Below are positions 9,401 through 18,278 of a stretch of 52,052 nt of DNA, piece after piece; positions within the stretch are counted from its first letter, which is position 1, and every line of letters starts with the position of its first letter. Source of the stretch: Pseudomonadota bacterium (GTDB lineage: Bacteria; Pseudomonadota; Gammaproteobacteria; Pseudomonadales; Moraxellaceae); contig JAJZBU010000018.1 in NCBI GenBank assembly GCA_021851865.1, forward strand, positions 1 through 52,052. Reading direction: 5' to 3'. Both the position numbers and the translations under genes were made by a program. A model generated the notes under the pieces. That model was not told the origin of the DNA. It did not search any database and saw only the letters and a list, made by a program, of their open reading frames with translations.

Positions 9401-9940
9401 GGCGGCATCCAGGCGCTCGGCTACAGCATGTATATGGAGATGCTCGACCGTGCCGTACAGGCCATTCGCGCCGGCCACACCCCGCAAGCGGATGAGCCGC
9501 TGGCCTTGCACGCCGATATCCAGTTGCGCCTCCCCGCACTGATTCCCGACGACTATCTCGCCGACGTGCAGATGCGTTTGGTCTTCTACAAACGCCTGGC
9601 GCATACCAAAAGTGCCGAAGAACTGCAGGAGTTGCGCACCGAGATGATCGATCGCTTCGGCCTTTTACCGCCTGCCGTACAAAATCTTTTCGCCGTGCAC
9701 ACGTTGCGCCAGCGCGCCGAGCGTCTCGGCATCGTTCATATCGACGCACACGCCGAAGGCGGTCGCCTGGATTTCTCGCCGCAAACGAGCATCGAACCGA
9801 AGAAGCTGATCGATCTGATCCAGAAGCAGGCGCGCACTTACAAACTCGAAGGCTCAATGCGCCTGCGTTTCTTTCATCCGCAACTGGAACCCGATGCGCG
9901 CCTGCGCTTCATCGAAAACCTGCTGCAAGCGCTCAGTTGA
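6500..9940 (+). CDS. mfd: Transcription-repair coupling factor Mfd
   Basis: At 1146 residues it is almost the length of E. coli Mfd (1148). Mfd displaces stalled RNA polymerase and recruits UvrA. Visible in order are the UvrB-like N-terminal region (LPYDRFSPHQDILSERIATL), the RNA-polymerase-binding CarD-like domain (about 476-535, starting LQIGAAVVHIEHGVGRYLGL), Walker A GDVGFGKTE (about 630), the DEEH box (VVDEEHRFGVKHKEAL, about 730) and the translocation motif with QLRGRVGRS (about 900). The C-terminal regulatory domain follows. ATG 6500 (or 6503) is the start that gives the family length; the frame is open further upstream, antisense to the esterase, without protein similarity. It overlaps the nagZ 3' end by 8 bp. 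Confidence 0.97.
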   Translation: MMPALPPLPPLPKPGQYSYWQGLPGAALGHTLAQIAADSEQLLFALCKDSAQVHRLARELGFFLSDPALPCCVFPDRETLPYDRFSPHQDILSERIATLARLPHMQRGIVLAAVNSVIVRLPPVGHIQVQAMPLARGQRLHLESLRQQLQSIGYRCVDCVYEHGDFAIRGAIIDLFPMGAEQPVRIEMFDDEIDTLRLFDITSQRSTGVIERFELLPARECPLDRSAIARFREQWESHIGVNPRHIPLYQDVMQGLHSAGLESYLPLFFGETATFFDYLPERCIIFHDHELPQLLTQAWIDIEQRHEDLRHDQERPLLPPATLYLRDSEIFAKIKPRARIRLHGPEAVDAQDCGYLPPPSLPAPAHQPQALAALQAYVQQASDRRILLTAETAGRREALREQLAQTPLQARLCDDWPSFLSSTEALMLSIAPLDAGMRAPGLEIIAEAQLFGQRVMQRRRRHAQQGFQEDMALRSLAELQIGAAVVHIEHGVGRYLGLVSLAVEGQMQEFVQLEYADQARLYVPVAQMQLIARYVGANDAQIPLHRLGSDQWQKARRQAAEKIHDVAAELLDVYARRAARPGYSYRLRDIDYDSFAAEFPFEETADQAQAITATLADMAQERPMDRLVCGDVGFGKTEVAMRAAFVAVQNARQVAVLVPTTLLAQQHYESFRDRFAAWPVHIEVISRFRSAAEIKVILDDLANGKVDILIGTHKLLQSNVVFRQLGLMVVDEEHRFGVKHKEALKQRRADVDMLTLTATPIPRTLNMALASLRDLSIISTPPARRLAIKTFVRAQQRSVIKEAVLRELLRGGQVYYLHNEVESIERCAQELGSELPEARIAIAHGQMRERELEQVMQQFYHKQFNVLVCTTIIETGIDIPSANTIIIERADKLGLAQLHQLRGRVGRSHHQAYAYLLTPPDKKAMSVDAEKRLQAIEQAQDLGAGFILASQDLEIRGAGELLGDEQSGGIQALGYSMYMEMLDRAVQAIRAGHTPQADEPLALHADIQLRLPALIPDDYLADVQMRLVFYKRLAHTKSAEELQELRTEMIDRFGLLPPAVQNLFAVHTLRQRAERLGIVHIDAHAEGGRLDFSPQTSIEPKKLIDLIQKQARTYKLEGSMRLRFFHPQLEPDARLRFIENLLQALS

Positions 9941-10973
9941 TGCGTTCGGCGCGCAAGCGCTGCACACACTGGCAGGCGGCGGCGTAATCCGGATGCTGCT
10001 GCTGCGCCGGCCAGTGCATGCGAAAATGCCCGCGCAATCCCTGCAGCCGTTGTGTGGCGGCGGCGTTGCGGCGGTCGCCCTGGCGCTGCAAATGCGCCAA
10101 GGTCTGTTCGGCCGCGGCGCGATCGTTGCAGACGAGGACCATATCGCAACCCGCCGCGATGGCGAGATCCGTCCTTTCCTGCACCGAGCCGTAATGCACC
10201 GCGCCACGCATGCTCAGATCATCGCTCAGGATGGCGCCCTGATAGCCGAGACGCGTGCGCAGAACGTCCTGTAGCCAAAATGACGAAAACCCGGCGGGAC
10301 GTTCATCGACCTGGGCATAAAGGACGTGCGCCGGCATGACGCCGCGCAACACCGAAGCTAGGGCCTTGAACGGTTGCAGATCATACTGCTCGATCTCGGC
10401 CCAGGAACGATGGTCGATCGGCAAATCGAGATGCGAATCGGCCGCCACCGAACCATGTCCGGGAAAGTGCTTGCCGGTCGCCGCCATACCCGCCGCCTGC
10501 ATGCCGGCGATATAGGCCTGCAGCACAGCTATCGCGATCGTCGGATCGGCGTGAACAGCGCGGTGTCCGATGATCTCACTGACGCCGGGATTGAGATCGA
10601 GCACCGGCGCGAAACTGATGTCGATACCCAGAGCCAAGACCTCACTCGCCATCAGCCAGCCCACCCGATGCGCCGCCGTCAGCGCCTCCTCGGGAGAGCG
10701 TTCATAGAGCGCACCGAACACCGCCATCTCCGGCAGAATCTGGAAGCCTTCGCGCAGACGCTGCACGCGCCCCCCTTCCTGATCGACGGCGAGAAGAAGG
10801 TCGGGACGACGGCGACGTATTTCGTGCACCAAGCGCATGAGCTGCTGCGGGTCCTCATAATTGCGCGCAAAAAAGATCACCCCGCCGACTTCGGCCTGCG
10901 CCAGAAGATGCATCTCTTCACGACGCAAGTGGCTACCCTCGAGATCCAACATCAAAGCACCGCTGCTCATCAC
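9933..10973 (-). CDS. nagZ: Beta-N-acetylhexosaminidase NagZ
   Basis: A 346-residue glycoside hydrolase family 3 enzyme that removes N-acetylglucosamine from muropeptides in cytoplasmic cell-wall recycling. Motifs include AVDQEGGRVQRL (62-73), the hallmark KHFPGHGSVAADSHLDLP (168-185) carrying the acid/base His, and the nucleophile Asp region LSDDLSM in the second half. ATG 10973 or 10970 can start; GGAGTCAGGG lies just upstream. No signal peptide, as expected. It is convergent with mfd and divergent from prc; mfd-nagZ proximity is also seen in Pseudomonas. Confidence 0.95.
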   Translation of the reverse strand: MMSSGALMLDLEGSHLRREEMHLLAQAEVGGVIFFARNYEDPQQLMRLVHEIRRRRPDLLLAVDQEGGRVQRLREGFQILPEMAVFGALYERSPEEALTAAHRVGWLMASEVLALGIDISFAPVLDLNPGVSEIIGHRAVHADPTIAIAVLQAYIAGMQAAGMAATGKHFPGHGSVAADSHLDLPIDHRSWAEIEQYDLQPFKALASVLRGVMPAHVLYAQVDERPAGFSSFWLQDVLRTRLGYQGAILSDDLSMRGAVHYGSVQERTDLAIAAGCDMVLVCNDRAAAEQTLAHLQRQGDRRNAAATQRLQGLRGHFRMHWPAQQQHPDYAAACQCVQRLRAERIN

Positions 10974-11131
10974 CCTGACTCCTGCTCACCTGGACCACCA
11001 TTATACGTCGAGCATCGTCCCGCCCGGCATCCCCCAAGGTCAAGACGCGGTCAGACCCGAGCGCGACGACAGGATGGGTCGCAAAGCTCGCCGCGAAGAG
11101 AAAAATTCAAGACAAAGATGCACAGATCTGG

Positions 11132-11160
11132 TTGTTGATGCACGGGTGTGTGCATATACT
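11132..11160 (+). promoter_or_regulatory. Candidate sigma-70 promoter of prc
   Basis: TTGTTG (11132-11137), exactly 17 nt, TATACT (11155-11160), about 55 nt before the prc start. This is one of the best-matching promoters in the window. The rest of the 241-nt nagZ-prc gap (10974-11214) shows no gene. Confidence 0.5.
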
Positions 11161-11214
11161 TGCACGCAGCCGTACGGCCTCCGTCGGCCCTTGATCTGGC
11201 AACTGGAAAAAGCA

Positions 11215-13344
11215 ATGCCCGCGCCCCGCTACCCCCGCAAGTTTCTGGGATTGGCCTTCATCTCCGTGGCCCTCGTGTTCACCGGTGGATTCACCTCCTC
11301 GACGCAGCCGAGTACCGCTTTCACCGAGCTGACACCGACCGCCCAGGAATCGGCGGCAGCCGTCGATGTGGCCAAGGACCTGGTGCATTACAGCTACCTG
11401 CACCCGAGCCTCGATAGCCATTTTTCCAGCAAGGTCTTCGATCGCTATCTCAAGGATCTCGACCCCAGTCGCAGCTATTTCTATGCCACCGACATCAAGA
11501 GCTTTGAGCCCTACCGCAACACCCTGGCCAGTGCCCTGCGCCACGGTGACCTGCACGCGGCCTTTTTGATCTACAACCGCTTCCAGCAGCGCATGATCGA
11601 AAGACTCAATTTCGAACTCAGCCTCGTGCAGTCGCAGTCGCTGATGAGCTTCAAGCGTGAAGATTGGGTGGAAACCGATCGTGAGCATGCGCCATGGATC
11701 ACCTCGCCTTCCGCCATGAACCATCTCTGGCGGCAGCGCGTCAAGGCCAGCGAACTCAGCCTGAGCTTGGCCGGCAAGGCCCCCGCCGACATCCTCAAGC
11801 TGCTCGGCAAGCGCTATCAGAGCCAGCTCACCCATCTCTATCAGGCGCACGCTGACGACGCGTTCCAGATCTACATGGACGCGTTGACCGAAAGCATCGA
11901 TCCGCACACGGAATACTTCACCCCGCGTGTGTCCGAAAACTTCAACATCAACATGTCCCTGTCGCTCGAAGGCATCGGCGCCGTCTTGCAGACTGAAGAT
12001 GAATACACCAAGGTGGTGCGCTTAGTCACCGGCGGTCCCGCCGACAAAGGTCACGCCCTCAAGCCCGGCGATCGTATCGTCGCCGTCGCCCAGGCGAATG
12101 GTGATTTCGTCGATGTCGTCGGCTGGCGTATCGACGAGGTCGTCGATCTCATCCGCGGCCCGAAAGGCTCGCTGGTGCGCCTGCAAATTCTTCCCGCCGG
12201 CAGCCATGACGAACACCTGACGCGCACGATCAGCATCGTTCGCAACACCGTCGCCCTGCAGGATCAGGCGGCGAAAAAACATGTCATCGAGATCACCCGA
12301 CAAGGCGTCAAACACCGCATCGGCGTCATCGTCCTGCCGACTTTCTACGCCGATTTTCAGGCTGAACAGGACGGCAACCCCAACTATCGCAGCACCACTC
12401 GCGATGTGCGTGCCCTCATCGAAGACCTCAAGCAACAGCAGATCGACGGTCTCATCATCGACTTGCGCAACAATGGCGGCGGTGCCCTGCAGGAAGCCAA
12501 TAGCTTGGTCGGCCTGTTCATCGATACCGGCCCCACCGTCCAGGTGCGCAGTTCGACTGGACAGGTTGAAGTCCTCGGCGACACTGACGAAGGCATGAGC
12601 TACAGCGGCCCTCTGGTCGTCCTGGTCAATCGCTTGAGCGCCTCCGCCTCGGAGATCTTTTCCGGCGCCATTCAGGACTATCAGCGTGGCCTGATCATCG
12701 GCTCGACCACCTTCGGTAAGGCCACCGTCCAGGCTCTGCGCGACGTTGGCTATGGCCAGGTCAAGATCACCGAAGACAAGTTCTATCGCATCTCGGGAGA
12801 GTCCAACCAGAATCGTGGCGTCATTCCGGACATCCTCTTCCCCAGTCTCATCGATGACAAGGATATCGGCGAGAGCGCCTTGCCCAACGCCATGCCCTCC
12901 GACAGTATCAGCCCGGTCAACTACCAGACCTATTTTGACCTGAAGTCGATCCTGCCGACCCTGCGCAAGGAAGACGCCGTGCGCGCGGCCCAATCGCCTG
13001 ACTTCAACTACACGCGCGCAGAAGCGGCACTGCTGCGCACGCAACGCGGCAAGACCCGCCTGAGCCTGCAGGAAAGCGAACGTCGTCAGGAACAAAATAG
13101 CCTCGACGCACAGCAGCTGGCCATCGAAAATGCCCGCCGTCAGGCGAAAGGAGAGGCGCCGCTCAAGACCCTCGAGAGCCTGAACAACGACGCCGACAAT
13201 ACCGAGAGCGAGCCGAGCGACAGCGACATCCAGAAAGATGGCTTCGTACATGAAGCCGGTGAGGTCATCCTCGACTGGACGCAGGCGATGAAGAACCAGA
13301 AAGCGCCGACCCTCGAGAGTGCTCCGGTAGCCAGCCGCCGCTAA
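11215..13344 (+). CDS. prc: Tail-specific periplasmic protease Prc
   Basis: This 709-residue S41 peptidase degrades proteins with hydrophobic C-termini and trims penicillin-binding protein 3 and lytic enzymes in the periplasm. An N-terminal export segment (KFLGLAFISVALVFTGGFTS) is followed by the helical region, a PDZ domain around residues 245-330 (LSLEGIGAVLQTEDEYTKV onward) and the catalytic core. By spacing to E. coli Prc (Ser452/Lys477), the Ser/Lys dyad is Ser477 in RLSASASEIF and Lys502 in TTFGKATVQ. The charged, Gln/Glu-rich tail is the Prc C-terminal domain. The start at 11215 gives the family length; the frame is open upstream but has no signal peptide there. The ribosome site (GGAAAAA) is modest. 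Confidence 0.95.
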   Translation: MPAPRYPRKFLGLAFISVALVFTGGFTSSTQPSTAFTELTPTAQESAAAVDVAKDLVHYSYLHPSLDSHFSSKVFDRYLKDLDPSRSYFYATDIKSFEPYRNTLASALRHGDLHAAFLIYNRFQQRMIERLNFELSLVQSQSLMSFKREDWVETDREHAPWITSPSAMNHLWRQRVKASELSLSLAGKAPADILKLLGKRYQSQLTHLYQAHADDAFQIYMDALTESIDPHTEYFTPRVSENFNINMSLSLEGIGAVLQTEDEYTKVVRLVTGGPADKGHALKPGDRIVAVAQANGDFVDVVGWRIDEVVDLIRGPKGSLVRLQILPAGSHDEHLTRTISIVRNTVALQDQAAKKHVIEITRQGVKHRIGVIVLPTFYADFQAEQDGNPNYRSTTRDVRALIEDLKQQQIDGLIIDLRNNGGGALQEANSLVGLFIDTGPTVQVRSSTGQVEVLGDTDEGMSYSGPLVVLVNRLSASASEIFSGAIQDYQRGLIIGSTTFGKATVQALRDVGYGQVKITEDKFYRISGESNQNRGVIPDILFPSLIDDKDIGESALPNAMPSDSISPVNYQTYFDLKSILPTLRKEDAVRAAQSPDFNYTRAEAALLRTQRGKTRLSLQESERRQEQNSLDAQQLAIENARRQAKGEAPLKTLESLNNDADNTESEPSDSDIQKDGFVHEAGEVILDWTQAMKNQKAPTLESAPVASRR

Positions 13345-13352
13345 CGCGGCGG
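13335..13352. terminator. Short GC hairpin between prc and the MaoC gene
   Basis: CCGCCGC (13335-13341), loop TAAC, GCGGCGG (13346-13352). It overlaps the prc stop codon and sits between convergent genes. No T-tract follows on either strand, so intrinsic termination is doubtful. Confidence 0.25.
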
Positions 13353-13360
13353 GGCGAGCT

Positions 13361-14251
13361 TCACTCGGTCGCCTGCGTCTGCACGCGACCCGCCGCCCTG
13401 ACCCTGCCCTCGGCGTCGACGACGCGCAGATGATAGCCGTCGACGACATCCACCTCCGGACTCACTTGCACCTGCAAGGAACCGGAGGGCAAGGGAATCG
13501 GGCGCAGAAAGCGCAGATCCAGCTCATACACCGCCATGGACTCCTGCAGACACTCATAGGTGCGCGCAAAAAGACCGAGTCCCTGTAGCACCGTGCGGCC
13601 AAAAGCCGACTTGCGTCCGATGGCGTCGATCCAGTGAATGGGATTGAAATCACCGGTCAGAAGAGCAAACTGAAAGCCATCATCGGGTTCAGCGTGCCAG
13701 ACCCCGAGCGTCTGCCAGCTCTCCACCTGAACCCGCGCCGAACGCAAAACCGCACGCCGTGCCGCCGGGCTGAGAAAAGTCGTGTGCAAGGTCGCCTCGA
13801 CCAAATCGTGGCGCTGCTTGGTGCCGGTGACGATGCGCACGTCGAGATCGGCCCGCCCCTGTTCCTCGCGCATGGAATGCAAACTGGCGCGCACGACGAG
13901 CGGAGCGTCGAGCGGCAGAGGCCCATTGCATCGCATATGCACCCCCTGATTGATGATGTCAACCAGGTCGTACTTGGATTGCTCGATCACCTGCAAGGCC
14001 AAGGGCAAACCCCACTGGGCAAACATATGCGGTGGCAACACCCCCTCTTCCTGTCCTCCCGACCAAGCGATGTAGGCGCGCACCAGCTCGATCGGCAGGG
14101 GGCAGTGAATGGCAGCAAGATCCTCAAATTCGGCCGGATTTTGCGAAGGCCGCACGAACGGCAGCCAAGAGCGCGCGAAAGCACGGCTCCAGGCGCGCAG
14201 CATGGGACCCTGGTAACGAATGAGTGACAATGGAATGGAGCGAGTCGACAC
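13361..14251 (-). CDS. MaoC-like acyl dehydratase family protein
   Basis: This is a 296-residue hot-dog-fold protein. The C-terminal half has the R-specific enoyl-CoA hydratase motif ALLTGDFNPIHWIDAIGRKS, with the Asp/His pair expected for hydration of trans-2-enoyl-CoA, followed by VLQGLGLFAR. The N-terminal half resembles a second, degenerate hot-dog unit, as in double-domain hydratases. It likely acts on acyl-CoA in lipid metabolism; chain length is unknown. The start is GTG at 14251 with GAGGGG 5 nt upstream. Two perfect palindromes lie 27-55 bp upstream and suggest a dedicated regulator. It is convergent with prc. Confidence 0.82.
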   Translation of the reverse strand: MSTRSIPLSLIRYQGPMLRAWSRAFARSWLPFVRPSQNPAEFEDLAAIHCPLPIELVRAYIAWSGGQEEGVLPPHMFAQWGLPLALQVIEQSKYDLVDIINQGVHMRCNGPLPLDAPLVVRASLHSMREEQGRADLDVRIVTGTKQRHDLVEATLHTTFLSPAARRAVLRSARVQVESWQTLGVWHAEPDDGFQFALLTGDFNPIHWIDAIGRKSAFGRTVLQGLGLFARTYECLQESMAVYELDLRFLRPIPLPSGSLQVQVSPEVDVVDGYHLRVVDAEGRVRAAGRVQTQATE

Positions 14252-14277
14252 GGCAACCCCTCATCGTTCGAATTGGC

Positions 14278-14306
14278 GTGATCAGGATCACTATATTGAT
14301 TCAATA
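14278..14306. promoter_or_regulatory. Two adjacent palindromes upstream of the MaoC gene
   Basis: GTGATCAGGATCAC (14278-14291, 6+2+6) and TATTGATTCAATA (14294-14306, 6+1+6) are both perfect and only 2 bp apart, in an AT-rich patch 27-55 bp before the GTG start. They look like operator half-sites for dimeric repressors such as TetR or GntR family proteins. The binder is unknown. Confidence 0.45.
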
Positions 14307-14444
14307 ATAAATCATTTGACGGCCTTCAACCACCCCTAAAAGCCGAGCCCCTATCAAACTTGTTTACAACTCGGACACGTTTCCGCAGGACAGCTCCCCC
14401 GACACCCCTCATACTGCAGTCATGAAGATTGCGGGAGTGCCGCG

Positions 14445-14633
14445 ATGATGAACACCAGCCGTGTCACCCCAGCTCAGGGCAGCGATAAGTTCTTTCTTGT
14501 GCCGGAGCCGTGGAACCTCGAAGGTAGCGCCTTTTTCGACGCCGAAGGTCATGAAATTCCGATGACTCAGGAAATGATTCTGCGCGCCTGCGAAGATCTA
14601 CTGCAACGCCTGGACTCACGCCGCCTCGATTGA
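14445..14633 (+). CDS. PA1571-like small conserved protein
   Basis: A 62-residue protein with the pattern FFDAEGHEIPMTQEMILRAC, close to what is seen in the short PA1571-type proteins of Pseudomonadales (a Phe-x-Asp-x-x-Gly-x-x-(I/V)-Pro-(I/M)-Thr core followed by a short helix). No function is established for that group. ATG 14445 or 14448 can start; GGGAG lies about 9 nt upstream. The 193-nt gap before it holds the MaoC control region and probably this gene's own promoter. The family call is from memory of the motif. Confidence 0.6.
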   Translation: MMNTSRVTPAQGSDKFFLVPEPWNLEGSAFFDAEGHEIPMTQEMILRACEDLLQRLDSRRLD

Positions 14634-14657
14634 GTACAGCGAGCGACCCTCGCCTCC

Positions 14658-14685
14658 CCCCCCTCTCAGGGGGGCTTCCCCCCTC
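14658..14685. terminator. C-run / G-run / C-run with two alternative hairpins
   Basis: C8 (14658-14665), TCTCA, G6 (14671-14676), CTT, C6 (14680-14685). The G-run can pair with either C-run, giving two mutually exclusive hairpins. It lies between the convergent 62-aa gene and the first paralogue gene, so a bidirectional terminator or transcription-collision element is plausible. No T-tract. Confidence 0.3.
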
Positions 14686-14688
14686 CCC

Positions 14689-15366
14689 TCAAACCTCGAT
14701 GAACATCGTCCGGAAGTAGCTGACGAAGTCGATGATCTCCTGCTCCTTGAGCTGGCTGAAAATCTGTCGTATCGATGACTGTGAGCCACTCTGGATCGAA
14801 CTACCGCCAACAGCAGCGGCCTTGCGCGCGATAAAGCCGAGCTCGAGGATCTGGGTCGGCTCGTCATAAAAGTGATAATGCGCCAGTTCAGAAAAGCTCA
14901 GCATGGCGTCGCGCAGAGCCATACGTTCCTCTTCGACGTGTCCCTGATCGATACGGTGGAAGACGTGTTCGAAGCGGCTGGCGAGGTCCACGGGCAAGGG
15001 AAAGCAGATGTAATCGCGATCCTGGCCATCTTCTGAGCGCACCAGTCGACGCGACTTGACGAAGGCGAGCAGAGGCAGCAATTCTTCATTACTGCGCTTA
15101 TGCAGGGTCTGCCGAATCAGAACATGCACCGTCGCTTTGATCACGCCGGCCAGCTTCTCCATGATACGCGCCGCCAGATGCCCACCCTCCATATTCTGCA
15201 CCATGTTGAGAAGCAGTGTCTGGATCACGACATCGGCGAAGCCGTTGGCTACCTTGACAAAAAGATCGCTCTGCGCGGCGGGATGATCTTGCTCGAAATT
15301 GGCCAGAAGCTGCACGCTGTCCTGTTGCAGACGGTCACCGGCGGGAAACGCAAAATAGAGACTCAC
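14689..15366 (-). CDS. Unrecognised protein, paralogue A of a tandem pair
   Basis: This 225-residue soluble protein, rich in helix, has no recognised family. It is clearly homologous along its whole length to the next gene upstream (15457-16140): both begin MS(L/A)YFAFP, share LFVKVANGFADVVIQTLLLN / LYVKMSAEFTDAVLQTILLD and KRSNEEL / KRSNAEL, and end in a similar EL-x-DYF-type segment. Translation starts at GTG 15366 with GAGAGGA 7 nt upstream. No signal peptide, membrane span or metal motif is seen. The two genes are on one strand 90 nt apart and may form an operon. Confidence 0.75.
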   Translation of the reverse strand: MSLYFAFPAGDRLQQDSVQLLANFEQDHPAAQSDLFVKVANGFADVVIQTLLLNMVQNMEGGHLAARIMEKLAGVIKATVHVLIRQTLHKRSNEELLPLLAFVKSRRLVRSEDGQDRDYICFPLPVDLASRFEHVFHRIDQGHVEEERMALRDAMLSFSELAHYHFYDEPTQILELGFIARKAAAVGGSSIQSGSQSSIRQIFSQLKEQEIIDFVSYFRTMFIEV

Positions 15367-15456
15367 GACATATCCTCTCTGACGGGAAGTAGCATCTTAG
15401 AGTCGTACTAAGGCGATCTCTAGGACCGCCGTGACAACTCACGCAGGTCTATTCGA

Positions 15457-16140
15457 TCAAGCCTGCGGGTGCTCGGTGAGTTCGGGATCACTGAGCAGGA
15501 AGGTGTCGAAATAATCGGCCAGACCCTTGAGTTCGCTCTGGGTGAGCGACGGGATCATCTTGTTCATCGCCGCATGGGCGCCTTTGAAAATCGTCATGCG
15601 CGCGACGCTGGATGCTTTGCTCATGATGAAGCCCAAGGGTAGAGCTTTGACGAAATCGTCGTAATAGCCTTGCACTGCTTGGTCGACGAATTCTGACATG
15701 GCGATGCGCAACTCTTCGCGATTGGCCTCTCCACGACCAGCGTCGATCTCGAGAAACACCATCTCGAAGCGGGTGCGCAAGGAGTCGCTCAGCGGAATGG
15801 CGACGTACACGGACTGACCACGGTAACGCCGACGCGCATGGATATAGGTCGCCGCCTGCGCCAGTTCGGCATTGCTGCGCTTGGCAAGGAGCTGACGTAG
15901 AAGAACGTGCATGGTGCCACGCAGAAGGGACGCCAACTGCTCGAGGATACCTGACTTACTTCCCGTCGCCTTGACCAGATCGAGCAGAATGGTCTGAAGC
16001 ACGGCGTCGGTGAACTCAGCCGACATCTTGACGTACAGCTCCCACTGCGGAGCAGGATCGTGACGATCGAGGCGATCCAAGACCGTTTCAAGATCAAGAG
16101 CGAGGCTCGGGGCGGTTGGAAAGGCAAAATAAGCGCTCAT
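15457..16140 (-). CDS. Unrecognised protein, paralogue B of a tandem pair
   Basis: A 227-residue helical, soluble protein homologous to the gene at 14689-15366. Positions conserved between the two include MSxYFAFP at the N-terminus, (D)LVK/(N)MVQ after the second helix, LIRQTLHKRSNEEL versus LLRQLLAKRSNAEL, FPLPVDLASRFEHVF versus IPLSDSLRTRFEMVF, and LGFIARKA versus LGFIMSKA. The ATG at 16140 is chosen over 16191 because AGGGA lies 8 nt upstream and paralogue A begins at the same point. Function unknown; the family is well enough conserved in the pair to be under selection. Confidence 0.75.
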   Translation of the reverse strand: MSAYFAFPTAPSLALDLETVLDRLDRHDPAPQWELYVKMSAEFTDAVLQTILLDLVKATGSKSGILEQLASLLRGTMHVLLRQLLAKRSNAELAQAATYIHARRRYRGQSVYVAIPLSDSLRTRFEMVFLEIDAGRGEANREELRIAMSEFVDQAVQGYYDDFVKALPLGFIMSKASSVARMTIFKGAHAAMNKMIPSLTQSELKGLADYFDTFLLSDPELTEHPQA

Positions 16141-16237
16141 ACGCGTATCCCTATGCTGGCGAGAGGCGCCATTGTCGCAGTTCCTGACCAAAGAGCAAGA
16201 GCCCGTTTCATGCTACCTTGGTCACTGAACTCAAACC

Positions 16238-16265
16238 CGGCCGACCCCCACGACGGTGTCGGCCG
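16238..16265 (-). terminator. Probable icd terminator hairpin
   Basis: CGGCCGAC (16238-16245) pairs perfectly with GTCGGCCG (16258-16265) across a 12-nt loop, 15 bp beyond the icd stop codon. On the icd strand the stem is followed by GGGTTTGAG, only a short T-run. Confidence 0.4.
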
Positions 16266-16279
16266 CTAGGACTTACCGA

Positions 16280-17542
<1,263 letters not shown>

Positions 17543-17645
17543 CAACTTGGTACTCCCTAGACTTACGTTTTTGACGAACCGGGCGCGCACAGTATAGCCT
17601 CAAAAGCGCCATCATTGGAGTGACAAGAGGCGCCGCCTACGTATC

Positions 17646-18278
17646 ATGTTGATCATGTTCAATAAACCTTTTCAGGTGCTGAGTCAGTTCTCAGCCAGCG
17701 CCGACAAACTGACGCTGAAGGACTTTATCGCCGTGCCGCGCGTGGTTCCGGCGGGACGTCTCGACTATGATTCTGAGGGCTTGTTGCTGCTCACCGACGA
17801 TGGTCGCCTGCAGCACCAGATCAGCCATCCAGACAAGCACTGGAGCAAGACCTACTGGGTACAGGTCGAAGGTCAGGCCGACGACGCGATGCTGGCACCT
17901 TTACGCCAGGGCATCAGCCTGAACGATGGCCCGACACGCCCGGCACAAGCCCGGGTGATCGCTGAACCCGACGATCTCTGGCCGCGCACCCCGGCGATAC
18001 GATACCGCGCCCATATCCCGACATCCTGGCTCGAAATCAGTATCAGCGAAGGCCGCAACCGCCAAGTGCGACGCATGACGGCGCACATCGGTCTACCGAC
18101 CCTGCGTCTCGTCCGCGTCGCTATCGGTCCTTATCATCTGGGGACACTGCCGTCGGGAGAGTGGCAGACCCTGCCTGAGCCCAGCGCTGACGCGCCTGTT
18201 CATCGCTGGCGCGCGCCGACACCCAGTGCTCTCCCGCAGCGCCGACCGCCTTTTTCCAAAAAGGCGCCTCGGTCTTGA
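17646..18278 (+). CDS. rluE: 23S rRNA pseudouridine synthase RluE-type
   Basis: This 210-residue RsuA/RluE-family enzyme isomerises a uridine in 23S rRNA. The catalytic motif GRLDYDSEGLLLLTDDG (about residues 38-54) contains the active Asp, and EGRNRQVRRM (about 135-144) is the family's second signature. There is no S4 domain, as in RluE. The normal end would be near GPYHLGTLPSGEWQTLP; the last 35 or so residues are Pro/Arg-rich, lack similarity and lie wholly over the antisense moaE 3' end. ATG 17646 or 17655 can start; no strong ribosome site. Divergent from icd. Confidence 0.88.
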   Translation: MLIMFNKPFQVLSQFSASADKLTLKDFIAVPRVVPAGRLDYDSEGLLLLTDDGRLQHQISHPDKHWSKTYWVQVEGQADDAMLAPLRQGISLNDGPTRPAQARVIAEPDDLWPRTPAIRYRAHIPTSWLEISISEGRNRQVRRMTAHIGLPTLRLVRVAIGPYHLGTLPSGEWQTLPEPSADAPVHRWRAPTPSALPQRRPPFSKKAPRS

